From NCBI RefSeq assembly GCF_026016325.1, contig NZ_CP087203.1, positions 4,092,001-4,156,000 on the forward strand: 64,000 nucleotides of DNA, given 5' to 3'. Position 1 is the first letter of the stretch. Each line of letters begins with the position of its first letter. Source of the stretch: Pseudomonas sp. B21-056 (GTDB taxonomy: Bacteria; Pseudomonadota; Gammaproteobacteria; Pseudomonadales; Pseudomonadaceae). The notes beneath the pieces are model-generated. The model had not been told where the DNA came from. It was given only the letters and a program-made list of their open reading frames with translations, and searched no databases. This document shows positions 18,904 to 28,424 of this stretch, piece after piece. The position numbers and the translations under genes were made by a program.

Positions 18904-20291
18904 GACGATACCTCCTCGGTAAGCATCGAGAGGGGTTTGACCGGCGCCTGACCACGCTGGCGCCCCACTTCCTGAACGCAGACGCCAGCAGCGGCGGCAA
19001 TCACTTGCGCCCCGGCCTGCGAGCAGTAGCGGCCTTGGCACCGGCCCATCCCGACGCGGCTGAAGGCCTTGGCGCGATTGACTTCACAGGCACCCTTCTC
19101 GCGCACCGCATCGCGCAACTCGCCAACCGTAATCATCTCGCAACGACAAACGATCGCCTCGTCCGGCAAAGCCTGGGCCTGCGCTGCTGGCCAGGGGAAA
19201 GCCTCGGCCAAGCCAAGGCGAAACTCATCCATCACCTGCAGCGCACGACGTTGCGCGGTGACCAACCCGGCATCCACCGGCAGGTGCAGGTCGCGTAACA
19301 ATGCCAATGCAGCCAGGCGTCCGCCGTGCTCTGCTGCATCGGCACCCCGGATAACAGAGCCGTCGCCAGCGGCATATACGCCGCGGACCGAGGTGCGGCC
19401 ATCCTCATCGGTGTCCAGCAGCCATTGGCTGGTTGCCTCGTCGAAACGCAAACGGCAACCGGCCAGGTCGGCCAGTTGGGTTTCCGGACGCAGGTGATAC
19501 CCCATGGCCACGGCATCGCAATCGAACTGCGCGGTTGCCCCGTTCGCCGTACGCACCCGCACGCCGCTGACCCCGCTGTTCGCATCCCCCAACACCTGCT
19601 GCGGCTCGACGCCCAGGTGCACCGGGATGCCAGCCAGATACAGCTTGGCCAACAGCTTCATCCCGGTGAACAGGACCCCAGGACGGGCAAGCAACTTGGG
19701 TAAAGCCGCGATACGTTTGCGCAACGGCGAGGTGTCGAGCACCCCGGCCACCTTGGCACCGGCCTTGAGGTATTGGCTGGCCACCAGGTACAGCAGCGGT
19801 CCGCTCCCCATGAACACCACCTGATGGCCAATGGAGACTGCCTGCGCCTTCAGCGCAATCTGTGCACCGCCCAGGCTATAGCAACCCGCCAGCTGCCAGC
19901 CGGCGACCGGCATCAAGCGGTCGGTGGCCCCAGTGCAGAGGATCAGCGCATCGTAATCCACGGTCGAATGTTTGCCCTGGCTGACGCAGCACAGTTGGCC
20001 AGGGGTCAGGCTCCACACCAGGGTGTCCGGCCGATAGTCGATCTGCTCACGCAAATGGTCGAAGCTCTGGTGCAAGGCCTCGGCCTTGTCCGCTTCGCTG
20101 CCATACAGCGTCGCATAGTCACGGCTGAAGCCCTCGGGCTGGCGGCGATAGATCTGGCCGCCGTCGCGACGGTTTTCGTCGATCAGGATCGGCTTGATCC
20201 CCGCCGCCAGCAGTGTCTCGGCGCAGCGGGTACCAGCAGGGCCGGCACCAATGATGACCACCCTTGCAGGCTCTACCCGTGAAATGGCCAT
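18900..20291 (-). CDS. FAD/NAD-binding dehydrogenase alpha subunit with C-terminal Fe-S domain (OoxA/HcnB-like)
   Basis: 463 residues. N-terminal RVVIIGAGPAGTRCAETL FAD site, a second nucleotide fold near VVFMGSGPLLYLVA, GVYAAGDGS, and a C-terminal BFD-like [2Fe-2S] region with CRCEMI and GMGRCQGRYC. This is the alpha subunit architecture of opine oxidases, D-hydroxyproline dehydrogenase and hydrogen cyanide synthase. It overlaps both neighbours. The neighbouring importer and deacylase argue for amine or opine oxidation rather than cyanide production. Confidence 0.87.
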   Translation of the reverse strand: MAISRVEPARVVIIGAGPAGTRCAETLLAAGIKPILIDENRRDGGQIYRRQPEGFSRDYATLYGSEADKAEALHQSFDHLREQIDYRPDTLVWSLTPGQLCCVSQGKHSTVDYDALILCTGATDRLMPVAGWQLAGCYSLGGAQIALKAQAVSIGHQVVFMGSGPLLYLVASQYLKAGAKVAGVLDTSPLRKRIAALPKLLARPGVLFTGMKLLAKLYLAGIPVHLGVEPQQVLGDANSGVSGVRVRTANGATAQFDCDAVAMGYHLRPETQLADLAGCRLRFDEATSQWLLDTDEDGRTSVRGVYAAGDGSVIRGADAAEHGGRLAALALLRDLHLPVDAGLVTAQRRALQVMDEFRLGLAEAFPWPAAQAQALPDEAIVCRCEMITVGELRDAVREKGACEVNRAKAFSRVGMGRCQGRYCSQAGAQVIAAAAGVCVQEVGRQRGQAPVKPLSMLTEEVSS

Positions 20292-20581
20292 ATCGCCTCC
20301 GGCTGTATGGTAACTATCTCCAGGCCCTCGCGAACCTCATTGCTGCAGGCGCGTAGACGCTCGCCGCTGCGGGTCCAGACCCAGCAGTCCTGACACGCCC
20401 CCATCAGGCAGAAGCCGGCGCGGCGCCCTGGGTCGAACTCCGACTGACGCAGCACTGACACCTGGGTCAGCATCGCAACCATCAAGGTGTCGCCCTGTTT
20501 TGCCTCGATCGGCTCTCCATCGACCATCAACCTCACCGTCGTCCGGTCGCGCTCGGCCAAGCGCACAAAACGCGCATTCAT
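20273..20581 (-). CDS. Small [2Fe-2S] subunit (OoxG/HcnA-like)
   Basis: 102 residues. Cys cluster CLMGACQDC with a fourth Cys in RACSNEV matches the plant-type [2Fe-2S] fold of the gamma subunit in three-subunit amine dehydrogenases. Start at 20581 overlaps the ATPase stop (ATGA); its stop overlaps the alpha subunit by 19 bp. Order small-alpha-beta is that of hcnABC and of opine dehydrogenase operons. Confidence 0.85.
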   Translation of the reverse strand: MNARFVRLAERDRTTVRLMVDGEPIEAKQGDTLMVAMLTQVSVLRQSEFDPGRRAGFCLMGACQDCWVWTRSGERLRACSNEVREGLEIVTIQPEAIWPFHG

Positions 20582-22410
20582 GCGTAGGTACCTATCAGTT
20601 TCATGCTGTTTGATCCTTGCTGTGCCTTGAGCAGCTCGGCGCTTTCGTGGTGGCACAGAACCTCGCTGCCGCCGGCGATGCTTCGGCGTGGCGGCGCACT
20701 GCGATTACACAGCCCGTCGATGCGTACCGGGCAGCGGTTGAGGAATGGACACAGGTGCGCAGTGGTATCCACCGCACTGATCGGAGGCAGGTTGCCGCAG
20801 GAGGCAGCGCAGCTCTCCAGCCACCCCTGACGCAGCTCCGGTACCGAGTTGATCAACAGGTCGGTATAGGGATGGAACGGCACCTGGACGAATGACTCAC
20901 AATCACCCGCCTCGACCTTGTGGCCGCTGTACATCACCACGATGTCGTCACACAGCGCGCGGACGGTAGAGATGTCGTGGCTGATGAAGAGGTAGGAAAC
21001 CCCCAGCTCGCGACGCAGGTCACGCAGCAGTTCGAGAATTGCCGCCCCTACCACGGTATCCAGTGCCGAGGTCACTTCGTCACACAGGATCAGGTCCGGC
21101 TCTGCCGCCAGTGCCCGTGCCAGGTTGACCCGCTGCTTCTGCCCGCCGGACAACTCGCCGGGGCGGCGTTGCGCGATGCTTGCCGGTAGCTGCACCAACT
21201 GCAGTAACTCAGCCACCCGGCGCTGGCGCTGCGCGCCCTTCATGCCGTGATAGAAACGCAACGGACGGCCCAGGATATCTTCGATGCTGTGTCGCGGATT
21301 CAGCGCCGTATCGGCATTCTGAAAGACGAACTGAATTCGTCGGAACTGCTCGCGGGTCCGTCCGACCAGCGTCTTGCTCAGAGGCTGGCCATCCAGCAGG
21401 ATCCGCCCGGCCGATGGCTCCGCCAGGCCGGCGATAGCCTGGGCCAGCGTGGTTTTCCCTGATCCCGACTCACCGATCACACCGACTGCCGAGCCCTTGC
21501 GGACCTGGAGGTCGACATCCTGCAACACCTTCTTCAGGCCATAGCAAATCTCGAGACCACGGACGTCGAGCAGCAAATCATTACCCGTGGCGGGCGTGCC
21601 TTGATCGGTCGTATCCTGGTTCGCCGAGGGCTTCATCGCCGACAGCAGGCTACGGGTATAAGGATGTGCCGGTTCTATCAGGATCTGCTCGGTACTGCTG
21701 TTTTCCTGGATCTGGCCGTCGCGCAGCACGACGATACGGTCGGCCATCTGCGCCACCACCGCCAGGTCATGCGAGACGTAAACGGCCGTTGTGCCGAGTT
21801 CACTGACCACCCGTTTAAAGGCCCGCAGGACCTCGATCTGCGTCGTGACATCCAGCGCCGTGGTCGGCTCGTCGAGAATCACCAGTGCCGGATCGGTGAT
21901 CAGGGCCATCGCAGCCATCAGCCGCTGCAACTGCCCGCCCGAGACCTGGTGCGGATAGCGCGCCCCAATGCCTTCGGGATCCGGCAACGCCAGCGCCCGG
22001 AACAACCCGACAGCCTTGGCCTGCGCCTGCTGCCGTGACAGCGTGCCGTGGATCAGTGCGCTTTCGATCACCTGCTCCATGATGCTCTTGGACGGATTGA
22101 ACGCCGCGGCCGCGCTCTGCGCGATATAGGCCACGGTGCGTCCGCGCAGCTTTGCCAGCTCGGCATTCGACAGCTTGAGCACGTCGACATCGCCGATATG
22201 TACCGAGCCGCCTACGATGCGACAACCGCTGCGAGCGTAGCCCATCAATGACAACGCGATGGTGCTCTTGCCGGAACCGGACTCGCCGATCAGCGCCAGT
22301 ACCTCACCTTTTTTCAGACTGAAATCGGCACCGTGTACGATCGGTACATCGATCCCCTCTTCATTTCGCGCAGCCACGCGCAGGCCACTTACCCTGACGA
22401 TTTCGTTCAT
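20578..22410 (-). CDS. ABC importer ATPase, fused double-domain (DppDF/GsiA-like)
   Basis: 610 residues with two ABC modules. Walker A appears as GESGSGKST (about residue 41) and GESGSGKTT (about 315); signatures SGGQLQRLMAA and LSGGQKQRVNLA; Walker B strands LVILDEPTTALD and LILCDEVTSALD. The C-terminal oligopeptide-family region with Cys residues (HLCPFLNRCPVR) is present in the second half. Fused ATPases of this kind serve dipeptide, glutathione or opine importers. Starts two bases after the permease stop. Confidence 0.93.
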   Translation of the reverse strand: MNEIVRVSGLRVAARNEEGIDVPIVHGADFSLKKGEVLALIGESGSGKSTIALSLMGYARSGCRIVGGSVHIGDVDVLKLSNAELAKLRGRTVAYIAQSAAAAFNPSKSIMEQVIESALIHGTLSRQQAQAKAVGLFRALALPDPEGIGARYPHQVSGGQLQRLMAAMALITDPALVILDEPTTALDVTTQIEVLRAFKRVVSELGTTAVYVSHDLAVVAQMADRIVVLRDGQIQENSSTEQILIEPAHPYTRSLLSAMKPSANQDTTDQGTPATGNDLLLDVRGLEICYGLKKVLQDVDLQVRKGSAVGVIGESGSGKTTLAQAIAGLAEPSAGRILLDGQPLSKTLVGRTREQFRRIQFVFQNADTALNPRHSIEDILGRPLRFYHGMKGAQRQRRVAELLQLVQLPASIAQRRPGELSGGQKQRVNLARALAAEPDLILCDEVTSALDTVVGAAILELLRDLRRELGVSYLFISHDISTVRALCDDIVVMYSGHKVEAGDCESFVQVPFHPYTDLLINSVPELRQGWLESCAASCGNLPPISAVDTTAHLCPFLNRCPVRIDGLCNRSAPPRRSIAGGSEVLCHHESAELLKAQQGSNSMKLIGTYA

Positions 22411-22411
22411 T

Positions 22412-23317
22412 TCATTTCTCCGTCCCGCGCGTGGATCGCCCGCCGAAGCTGTCGATGAGCAAGTTGACCCCCATGGTCAGAGTGGCGATGGCGAGCGCTG
22501 GCACCAGTACCGCCGGAGCTCCCTCTTCCAGGCCCTGGATGTTTTCTCGCACCAGCGACCCCCAGTCCGCGTCCGGAGGCTGTATGCCCAGCCCGAGGAA
22601 GCTCATCGCGCTCAGCAGCAGCACCACATACACGAAGCGCAGGCCGAAATCGGTCAACACCGGACGAAGCATGTTCGGCAGCACCTCGACGAAGATGATG
22701 TACGGCATGGCCTCACCCCGGGTGCGAGCGACCCGGACGAAGTCCATCGTCATGACGTTCACCGCAACCGCACGTGCAATACGGAACGAGCCCGGCATGT
22801 AGGCAAATGCAGCCATGCACAACAGCAACGGCACAGAGGAACCGAACGAGGCCACCATCAACAACGCGAAAATCTTGTTCGGAATGGAGATCAGCGCATC
22901 TTCGGTGCGGCTTATGAGCGCATCGATCCAGCCTCCGGAGGCCGCCGCCACCAGCCCCAACATCACACCCGCCGAACAGGCAAGTACGGTTGCCACCAAT
23001 GCCAGACCGATGGTGTAGGGAGCTCCATGCAATAATCGGCTGAGAATATCCCGGCCCAGATAGTCGGTGCCCAACGGAAACTGCGTGCTGAGTGGACCAA
23101 AGAAACCGTCGCTGGGCATGGCATTGACATCGTAGGGCGCCAACAGGGGGCCGAAGATGGCCATCAGCGCCCAGAAGCTCACGATCAGCAGGCCGATGAA
23201 GCCGCCGAAGGACAACTTGAGCCGGCGTCGATGGGGGTGCGCAACGGGCTGCTTCAGTCCATCCTGCTTAATGCTGTTTCCTGTGCCCGGCGTCGGTGGA
23301 TTAGTGTCAAGTTTCAT
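22412..23317 (-). CDS. ABC importer permease (DppC-like)
   Basis: 301 residues, about six membrane helices, with a soluble Pro-rich N-terminus and then GGFIGLLIVSFWALMAIFGP. The LGTDYLGRDILSRLLHGA segment is the family hallmark, and VARTRGEAMPYIIFVEVLPN fits the EAA loop. ATG at 23317 overlaps the first permease stop (ATGA). Inner-membrane partner of DppB-like 23314-24267. Confidence 0.92.
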   Translation of the reverse strand: MKLDTNPPTPGTGNSIKQDGLKQPVAHPHRRRLKLSFGGFIGLLIVSFWALMAIFGPLLAPYDVNAMPSDGFFGPLSTQFPLGTDYLGRDILSRLLHGAPYTIGLALVATVLACSAGVMLGLVAAASGGWIDALISRTEDALISIPNKIFALLMVASFGSSVPLLLCMAAFAYMPGSFRIARAVAVNVMTMDFVRVARTRGEAMPYIIFVEVLPNMLRPVLTDFGLRFVYVVLLLSAMSFLGLGIQPPDADWGSLVRENIQGLEEGAPAVLVPALAIATLTMGVNLLIDSFGGRSTRGTEK

Positions 23318-24267
23318 TTGCGCAGCCTCGGGTTGGACAGAATTGCACACAGGTCAGCCAGCAGTACCAGCACCAGAAACCCGAGGCAAAACAACATGAC
23401 GCACGCCTGTACCAGCGGCATGTCGCGGGTGACCACGCCGTTTACCATCAGCGTCGCGATACCCGGATAGTTGAAGATCGACTCGACGATGACCACACCG
23501 CCCAGCAGGTACGACAGGCTCAATGCGATGGCATTGGCGATCGGTCCGATTGCATTCGGCAGCGCATGACGAAGGACCACCCGTATCGGTCTGGCGCCTT
23601 TGAGCACTGCCATTTCGACGTAGGGGCTGCTCAGTTGGTCGATCAGCGCCGCCCGTGTCATGCGAGCCATCTGCGCCACCAATACACAACACAGCGTCAG
23701 CACCGGCATCGCGTAGACGCGTACCAGTTCACCGAAGGTCTCGACCTCGACATCACGCGACAGGGCCGACAACCAGCCCAGCTTGACCGCGAAGATCAGT
23801 ACCGCGACGGTGGCAATCAGGAACTCCGGCACGGAGACGGCGAACACCGCCAGCATGTTGCTGTAACGGTCGAAAATCGAGCCACGGTACATGGCCGACA
23901 AAATACCTATCGTCAGCGCCAGCGGCACCGAGACCAGCGCTGCGATGGAGGCCAGGCGCAGGGTATTGGGCAGGCGACTGGCGATCATTTCGTCAACCGC
24001 CATGCCATTGACCAACGAAACACCGGGAGTGCCGGTGATCAATCCGCCCAGCCAGTGCAAGTACCGCAGGTACACGGGCTGGTCCAGGCCCAGCACCGCG
24101 CGCATTGCCGCCACCGCTTCCGGAGTTGCATCCTGGCCAAGCTGTTCCTGGACTGCGTCGCCCGGTAGCAGGCTGGTGAGAAAAAACACCACAAGCGACA
24201 CGATAAGCAGCGTAAGCACACCTACAGCCAGACGACTGGAAACAAGCCGTGCGATAGTGCTGTTCAT
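23314..24267 (-). CDS. ABC importer permease (DppB-like)
   Basis: 317 residues, about six membrane helices. N-terminal VGVLTLLIVSLVVFFLTSLL, then LPGDAVQEQLGQDATPE, a conserved DppB-type periplasmic segment. The EAA-like loop is at VLKGARPIRVVLRHALPNAI. Separated from the binding-protein gene by 82 bp that contain a strong hairpin. Confidence 0.92.
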   Translation of the reverse strand: MNSTIARLVSSRLAVGVLTLLIVSLVVFFLTSLLPGDAVQEQLGQDATPEAVAAMRAVLGLDQPVYLRYLHWLGGLITGTPGVSLVNGMAVDEMIASRLPNTLRLASIAALVSVPLALTIGILSAMYRGSIFDRYSNMLAVFAVSVPEFLIATVAVLIFAVKLGWLSALSRDVEVETFGELVRVYAMPVLTLCCVLVAQMARMTRAALIDQLSSPYVEMAVLKGARPIRVVLRHALPNAIGPIANAIALSLSYLLGGVVIVESIFNYPGIATLMVNGVVTRDMPLVQACVMLFCLGFLVLVLLADLCAILSNPRLRK

Positions 24268-24290
24268 AATGAATACCTTTACTTGATGAC

Positions 24291-24316
24291 CGCGCCTGCA
24301 TCACCCCACAGGCGCG
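24291..24316 (-). promoter_or_regulatory. Intercistronic hairpin between binding-protein and permease genes
   Basis: CGCGCCTG and CAGGCGCG form a perfect 8-bp stem around a 10-base loop. No T tract follows on the minus strand, so it is unlikely to be a full terminator. Such hairpins commonly stabilise the upstream binding-protein mRNA. Confidence 0.6.
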
Positions 24317-24349
24317 TCTTGGTTATCGAGCTGTCGTTGCTCTATTCGC

Positions 24350-26005
24350 TCAGGCATCCAGCCAGACGTGCTCGGCGAACATGTAGCCCATCAAACCGCC
24401 GAGCGGGTGTGGAACCAGACCTTTCAACTTGGCATTGTGGCCATCGAGGCTGCTGGTGAACTGCGGGATACCGACACCGCATTTCTCATGCACCAGCACC
24501 TGCATGTCGGCGTACATCTGCTTGCGCTTGGCGTCGTCGGTTTCCCCGCGCGCAGCCACCAGTAACTGGTCGAACTGCTCGTTCTTCCATCCCGATTCGT
24601 TCATGCCGGCACTGGATTGGAAGAACAGGCTGAACAGCAAATCGGCGGTTGGACGCGCGCCGATGTTGCCGAACCCCAGGGGATGCTTCATCCAATGATT
24701 GGACCAGTAGCCATCCGCCGGCACCCGCTTGATGTCGAACTTGAGTCCGATCTGCTGGGCCGACAGTTGTAACAACTGGGCGATGTCCAATGAACCGGTG
24801 GCAGCTTCGGAAGCCACCAGCGGCAGGGTGCGTCCGACCATACCGGACTTTTGCAGGTGGAACCTGGCCTTCTCCGGATCGAACTCGCGCTGCGGCAGAT
24901 CGGCGAAGTAGTAACGGTTATTCGAGGCGATCGGCTGGTCATTGGCGATGGCGCCGTAACCACGGAAGGCGGCTCGATTGATCTGTTTACGATCGAACAG
25001 ATACTTCATCGCCAACACGAAGTCAGGATTCTGGTTAGGGCCCAGTTCATCGCGCATCACCAGATTGGTATAGCCACCGGTGCGGGACTCCATCAGCGCC
25101 ACCTTGTTGCTCTCCAGGATGCGCGAAGTCGAACGGGGGTTGACCGGGTTGATGAGGTCGACGTCACCGGCGAGCAAGGCGCTGATGCGCGCGGCCTCGT
25201 CCGGGATCGAGAAAAACTCGACTTCGTCCAGGTAAGGCAGGCCTGGCTTCCAGTAACTGTCGTTGCGCACGCCGATCGAACGCACGCCCGGCTGGAACTC
25301 CGAGCATTTGAAGGGCCCGGTCCCATTGGCGACAGCGAAGTCGGTGGTGCCGTCACGCACGATGAGAAAGTGCGTCGTGGCGAGAATGGCCGGCAAGTCG
25401 GCGTTCGGGCTGGTCAGGCGGATCTGCACCTCATGCGGCCCGGTGGCTTTCACCTCGTCCAACTGCTGTGCGGTGGTCAATGCCTTGGAACCGACCTGGG
25501 GAAGCTTGTGTCGATTCAACGAATAAATGACATCGGCCGAGGTGAACGGTTTGCCGTCGTGAAAGACGACGTCCTTGCGCAGCTTGATCGTCCAGGAGGT
25601 CGCGTCAGTTGTATCGAACGACTCTGCCAGCGCCATACGCGGCACCAGCGCCTCGTCCAGGGTCGTCAGGCCGTTATAGAACATGTTATGACGGCAGTAA
25701 TCGGTGTAGTTCGAGCCCTTGGCCGGATCCAGCGTATCGGCGGTCGAGCTGGTCGCACTGGCGACCTTGATGCGGCCACCGCGCCGACCTTTGCCCGTCC
25801 CACCAGCCGCTGCGCCGGCCTCCGCGGCAAACAGCCGACCGGCCGGGCCGAACAGGCTGCCGGCACCCGCGACGGCAACGCCTGCCATACCCAGCATACG
25901 CAACGCATCACGGCGTGACATGCCCCGATTGAGTCCCTCGAAAACACGCAGGCTTTGTTCGCCGGTGATCAGTGGGGATTCGGATTTATTCTTGTTGTCA
26001 GTCAT
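24350..26005 (-). CDS. ABC importer periplasmic binding protein (SBP_bac_5), Tat-type signal
   Basis: 551 residues, peptide/nickel/opine-type solute-binding protein. The N-terminus has MSRRDALRMLGMAGVAVAGAG: a twin-arginine motif and hydrophobic segment, so Tat export is likely. The mature part carries DTTDATSWTIKLRKDVVFHD, then GKPFTSADVIYSLNRH, family 5 hallmarks. First gene of the importer-dehydrogenase-deacylase operon. Family members bind dipeptides, glutathione or opines; the operon's ArgE-like and opine-oxidase-like enzymes suggest an N-substituted amino acid. Confidence 0.92.
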   Translation of the reverse strand: MTDNKNKSESPLITGEQSLRVFEGLNRGMSRRDALRMLGMAGVAVAGAGSLFGPAGRLFAAEAGAAAGGTGKGRRGGRIKVASATSSTADTLDPAKGSNYTDYCRHNMFYNGLTTLDEALVPRMALAESFDTTDATSWTIKLRKDVVFHDGKPFTSADVIYSLNRHKLPQVGSKALTTAQQLDEVKATGPHEVQIRLTSPNADLPAILATTHFLIVRDGTTDFAVANGTGPFKCSEFQPGVRSIGVRNDSYWKPGLPYLDEVEFFSIPDEAARISALLAGDVDLINPVNPRSTSRILESNKVALMESRTGGYTNLVMRDELGPNQNPDFVLAMKYLFDRKQINRAAFRGYGAIANDQPIASNNRYYFADLPQREFDPEKARFHLQKSGMVGRTLPLVASEAATGSLDIAQLLQLSAQQIGLKFDIKRVPADGYWSNHWMKHPLGFGNIGARPTADLLFSLFFQSSAGMNESGWKNEQFDQLLVAARGETDDAKRKQMYADMQVLVHEKCGVGIPQFTSSLDGHNAKLKGLVPHPLGGLMGYMFAEHVWLDA

Positions 26006-26148
26006 ATCGGTTCTACCTGTCGATAATGAGAAGGCTCAATGCTCACGGTTAAGCCTGAGCGACCTGGTAACGCAAACGACGGTGAAGCAACAAACTCGGT
26101 TATCCGGATAACAGCGTCCCTGCACACAACCCGGTGCAAGGAACAGCC

Positions 26149-27423
26149 TCAATGCAAATAGTCCTGTAGCCGGTAGTAGAGGCCCACCGCCGGGAGGAAC
26201 CAGGGCTTGCCGAAGTGCCCGGGAATCGCAGGCCAATCCAGTTCACCCCAGGGATTGGCCTCGACCTTGCCGTCCATGACCTCTGCCATCACCTGACCCA
26301 TGTGCACCGACATCTGCACCCCATGGCCGCTATAACCCATGGAGTGGTAGATGCCGCCATGCTGGCCGGCGCGAGGCAGTCGATCAGCGGTCATGTCCAC
26401 CAACCCGCCCCAGCAATAATCGGTACGGACCTCGGCCAACTGCGGGAACATCCGTGCCATCGCCGCCTGCAGCACCTTGCCGCTCTTGGCATCGGAATTG
26501 CCGCCGGACATGGCAAAGCGTGCCCGGCCACCGAACAGCAGGCGGTTATCCGGTGTTACCCGGAAGTAGTTGCCGATCATGCGGCTGGTGACGTACGAGC
26601 GACGCTCCGGCAGGAGGCGGTCGAGCAGCGCTTCAGGCAGTACTTCGGTGGCAACGATGAAACTGCCCACCGGCACGATCCGGCGCCGATACCAACCCAA
26701 CCCGCCATGCTGGCAGGCACCGGTTGCCAAGAGGACTTGCCCAGCCAGCAGGCTGCCGCGGCTGGTGTTCACCCGATAACCGTTGGCCTCGGCCTTCCAG
26801 CCCTGGACCGTGGTCTGCTGGTAGATCAGCGCACCGCGCCGAGCCGCCGCCTCGGCCAAACCGACACCGAAGCGCCCGACGTGCATCTGCATGCCGTTGC
26901 GTTGCAGCAGTCCACCGTGAAACTCTGCCGAATCCACTTCGGTGCGGACCTGGGCGGCGGACAGCAACTCGACCTCGGAATCGACCTCACGGCGAATCAG
27001 CTCGCAGGTCCGCGCCAGCCCTTCATAGTGCTGAGGCTTGGCCGCCAGTTTGAGCTTGCCGCTGCGCCTGAAGTCGCAGGCAATCCGCTCCTGCTCAACC
27101 AGCGTAACCACACTCTGGACCGCGCTTTCATAAGCACGGTAATAAGCGCGAGCCTGTTCGGCGCCGAGGGTGGCAACGAGGCCGCTGTAGTCCTGGGCTA
27201 CCCCGGTGTTGCAATGACCACCGTTGCGCCCGGAGGCTTCGCCGATCACCCGCCCGGCTTCCAGCACCGCAACGCTCGCGCCCTTCAGAGCCAGCGCCCG
27301 GGCCGCCGATAGACCGGTGAAACCGCCACCGACGACGACAACATCGACCCGTGCCGGCAGCGCTCCGGTCTGAGCCCCGGTGAACACCGGTGCGGTATCG
27401 AGCCAATAGGACTCACTGCGCAT
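26149..27423 (-). CDS. puuB: FAD-dependent amine oxidase, PuuB-like
   Basis: 424 residues. DVVVVGGGFTGLSAARALA is the FAD site; RNGGHCNTGVAQDYSG is the flavin-contact loop of gamma-glutamylputrescine oxidase-like enzymes; the C-terminus has MGYSGHGVQMSVHMGQ. Start MRSESYW at 27423; a longer in-frame extension into the HAD gene is a shadow of that gene. It oxidises a terminal or secondary amine giving an aldehyde and peroxide in the family. Follows the HAD gene by 32 bp. The symbol is family-level only. Confidence 0.82.
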   Translation of the reverse strand: MRSESYWLDTAPVFTGAQTGALPARVDVVVVGGGFTGLSAARALALKGASVAVLEAGRVIGEASGRNGGHCNTGVAQDYSGLVATLGAEQARAYYRAYESAVQSVVTLVEQERIACDFRRSGKLKLAAKPQHYEGLARTCELIRREVDSEVELLSAAQVRTEVDSAEFHGGLLQRNGMQMHVGRFGVGLAEAAARRGALIYQQTTVQGWKAEANGYRVNTSRGSLLAGQVLLATGACQHGGLGWYRRRIVPVGSFIVATEVLPEALLDRLLPERRSYVTSRMIGNYFRVTPDNRLLFGGRARFAMSGGNSDAKSGKVLQAAMARMFPQLAEVRTDYCWGGLVDMTADRLPRAGQHGGIYHSMGYSGHGVQMSVHMGQVMAEVMDGKVEANPWGELDWPAIPGHFGKPWFLPAVGLYYRLQDYLH

Positions 27424-27453
27424 GGCTAACCCCTTATAGGTTGAGGAATGACG

Positions 27454-28308
27454 GCTCAGAGACCGACCAGGCCGGCCAGTCCACCGATATCGGCGATCTG
27501 ACGATAGTTGTAGCAAGCGTTGCCCGGCTGCTCGTGACCACGGGCGACGAAGGCCTTGTTCTTGATCTTCATGTCTTCGGCCGGCATCAGGTCGTAACGG
27601 AAGCTCGAGGACACGTGCATCACGTCCTCCGGACCGCAGCCGAGGTTGTCGAGCATGTATTCGAAGGCTTGCAGACGTGGCTTGTAAGCCTGGGCTTCCT
27701 GGGCGGTGAAGACCTTGTGGAACGGCACGCCCAACTTGCCGACGTTGGACATGATCTGTTCGTTCATCGCGTTGGAGAAGATCACCAGGGGGATCTTGTC
27801 GGCGATCTTCGCCAGACCGGCCGTTACGTCGGGATGCGGACCCCAGGTCGGCACTGCGTCGTAGTAAAGTTGGCCTTCGCCGCGATACTCGATGCCCCAA
27901 CGCTTGCACAACCGCGACATGGCGGTCTTGAGAATTTCATCGTAAGGCAGCCAGTCACCCATCACCTGATCCAGGCGATAAGCAGTGAAATCCTTGACGA
28001 ACTGGTCCATCTGCTCAGGGGCAACGCGATCGGCGAACAGCTCGCGCGTCAGGGGGCCCATCTGAAAGTTGGTCAGCGTGCCGTAGCAGTCGAAGGTGAT
28101 GTACTTGGGGCGCAGAAAGCTCATGTGGGCAGTCCTGGAGGTTCGTTAATGAATATGCTGTCGACGGCACTGGCCCCGTTTCAGGAGCGACGATGCGTCG
28201 CATCACTACAACTTCATTACAGCACCGAGAAACCAGCATATGGCGTTAAAAGTGCGACCTGCTTGATATAAACCACCGTTTTGCCAGCCAGACTCAGCAG
28301 ACTTTGCG
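27454..28308. repeat. Direct duplication, copy 1 (HAD gene plus upstream region)
   Basis: About 855 bp, repeated at 31312-32166 in the same orientation (offset 3858 bp). The coding part differs at about six bases; the upstream roughly 180 bp is clearly more diverged but alignable, up to the shared ACTCAGCAGACTTTG. Confidence 0.9.
27456..28124 (-). CDS. Haloacid dehalogenase type II-like HAD hydrolase (copy 1)
   Basis: 222 residues. Motif I TFDCYGTLTNF (nucleophile Asp), motif II IFSNAMNEQ, motif III Lys in AQAYKPRLQAFE, motif IV VSSSFRYDL. This is the L-2-haloacid dehalogenase type II subfamily; many members have non-dehalogenase roles. Followed by the PuuB-like oxidase 32 bp downstream. Its second copy at 31314-31982 differs in one residue (Gly versus Asp in KVGKLG-like segment, VGKLG here). 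Confidence 0.87.
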   Translation of the reverse strand: MSFLRPKYITFDCYGTLTNFQMGPLTRELFADRVAPEQMDQFVKDFTAYRLDQVMGDWLPYDEILKTAMSRLCKRWGIEYRGEGQLYYDAVPTWGPHPDVTAGLAKIADKIPLVIFSNAMNEQIMSNVGKLGVPFHKVFTAQEAQAYKPRLQAFEYMLDNLGCGPEDVMHVSSSFRYDLMPAEDMKIKNKAFVARGHEQPGNACYNYRQIADIGGLAGLVGL

Positions 28309-28424
28309 GGGCGCTTCAGAGCAGGGCATTTCCAGGCCCTCTGCACCCTTGCGGCTCATTGCTTCCAGCTCATAAAGCAAGTGTAGGCGGGATCTACCGC
28401 AGAAAATGCGCCCGAAAAAAAGAC

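Noticed and set aside
18900..20581. Hydrogen cyanide synthase HcnABC
   Set aside because: Subunit order and sizes fit, but the genes are embedded in an importer/deacylase operon and the family also covers opine and hydroxyproline dehydrogenases. A cyanide role is not supported by context, so I used a family-level call.
27424..27909. N-terminal extension of the PuuB-like gene reading about 160 extra residues
   Set aside because: It is an out-of-frame reading of the HAD gene; the same sequence appears in the second HAD copy, where no oxidase follows.
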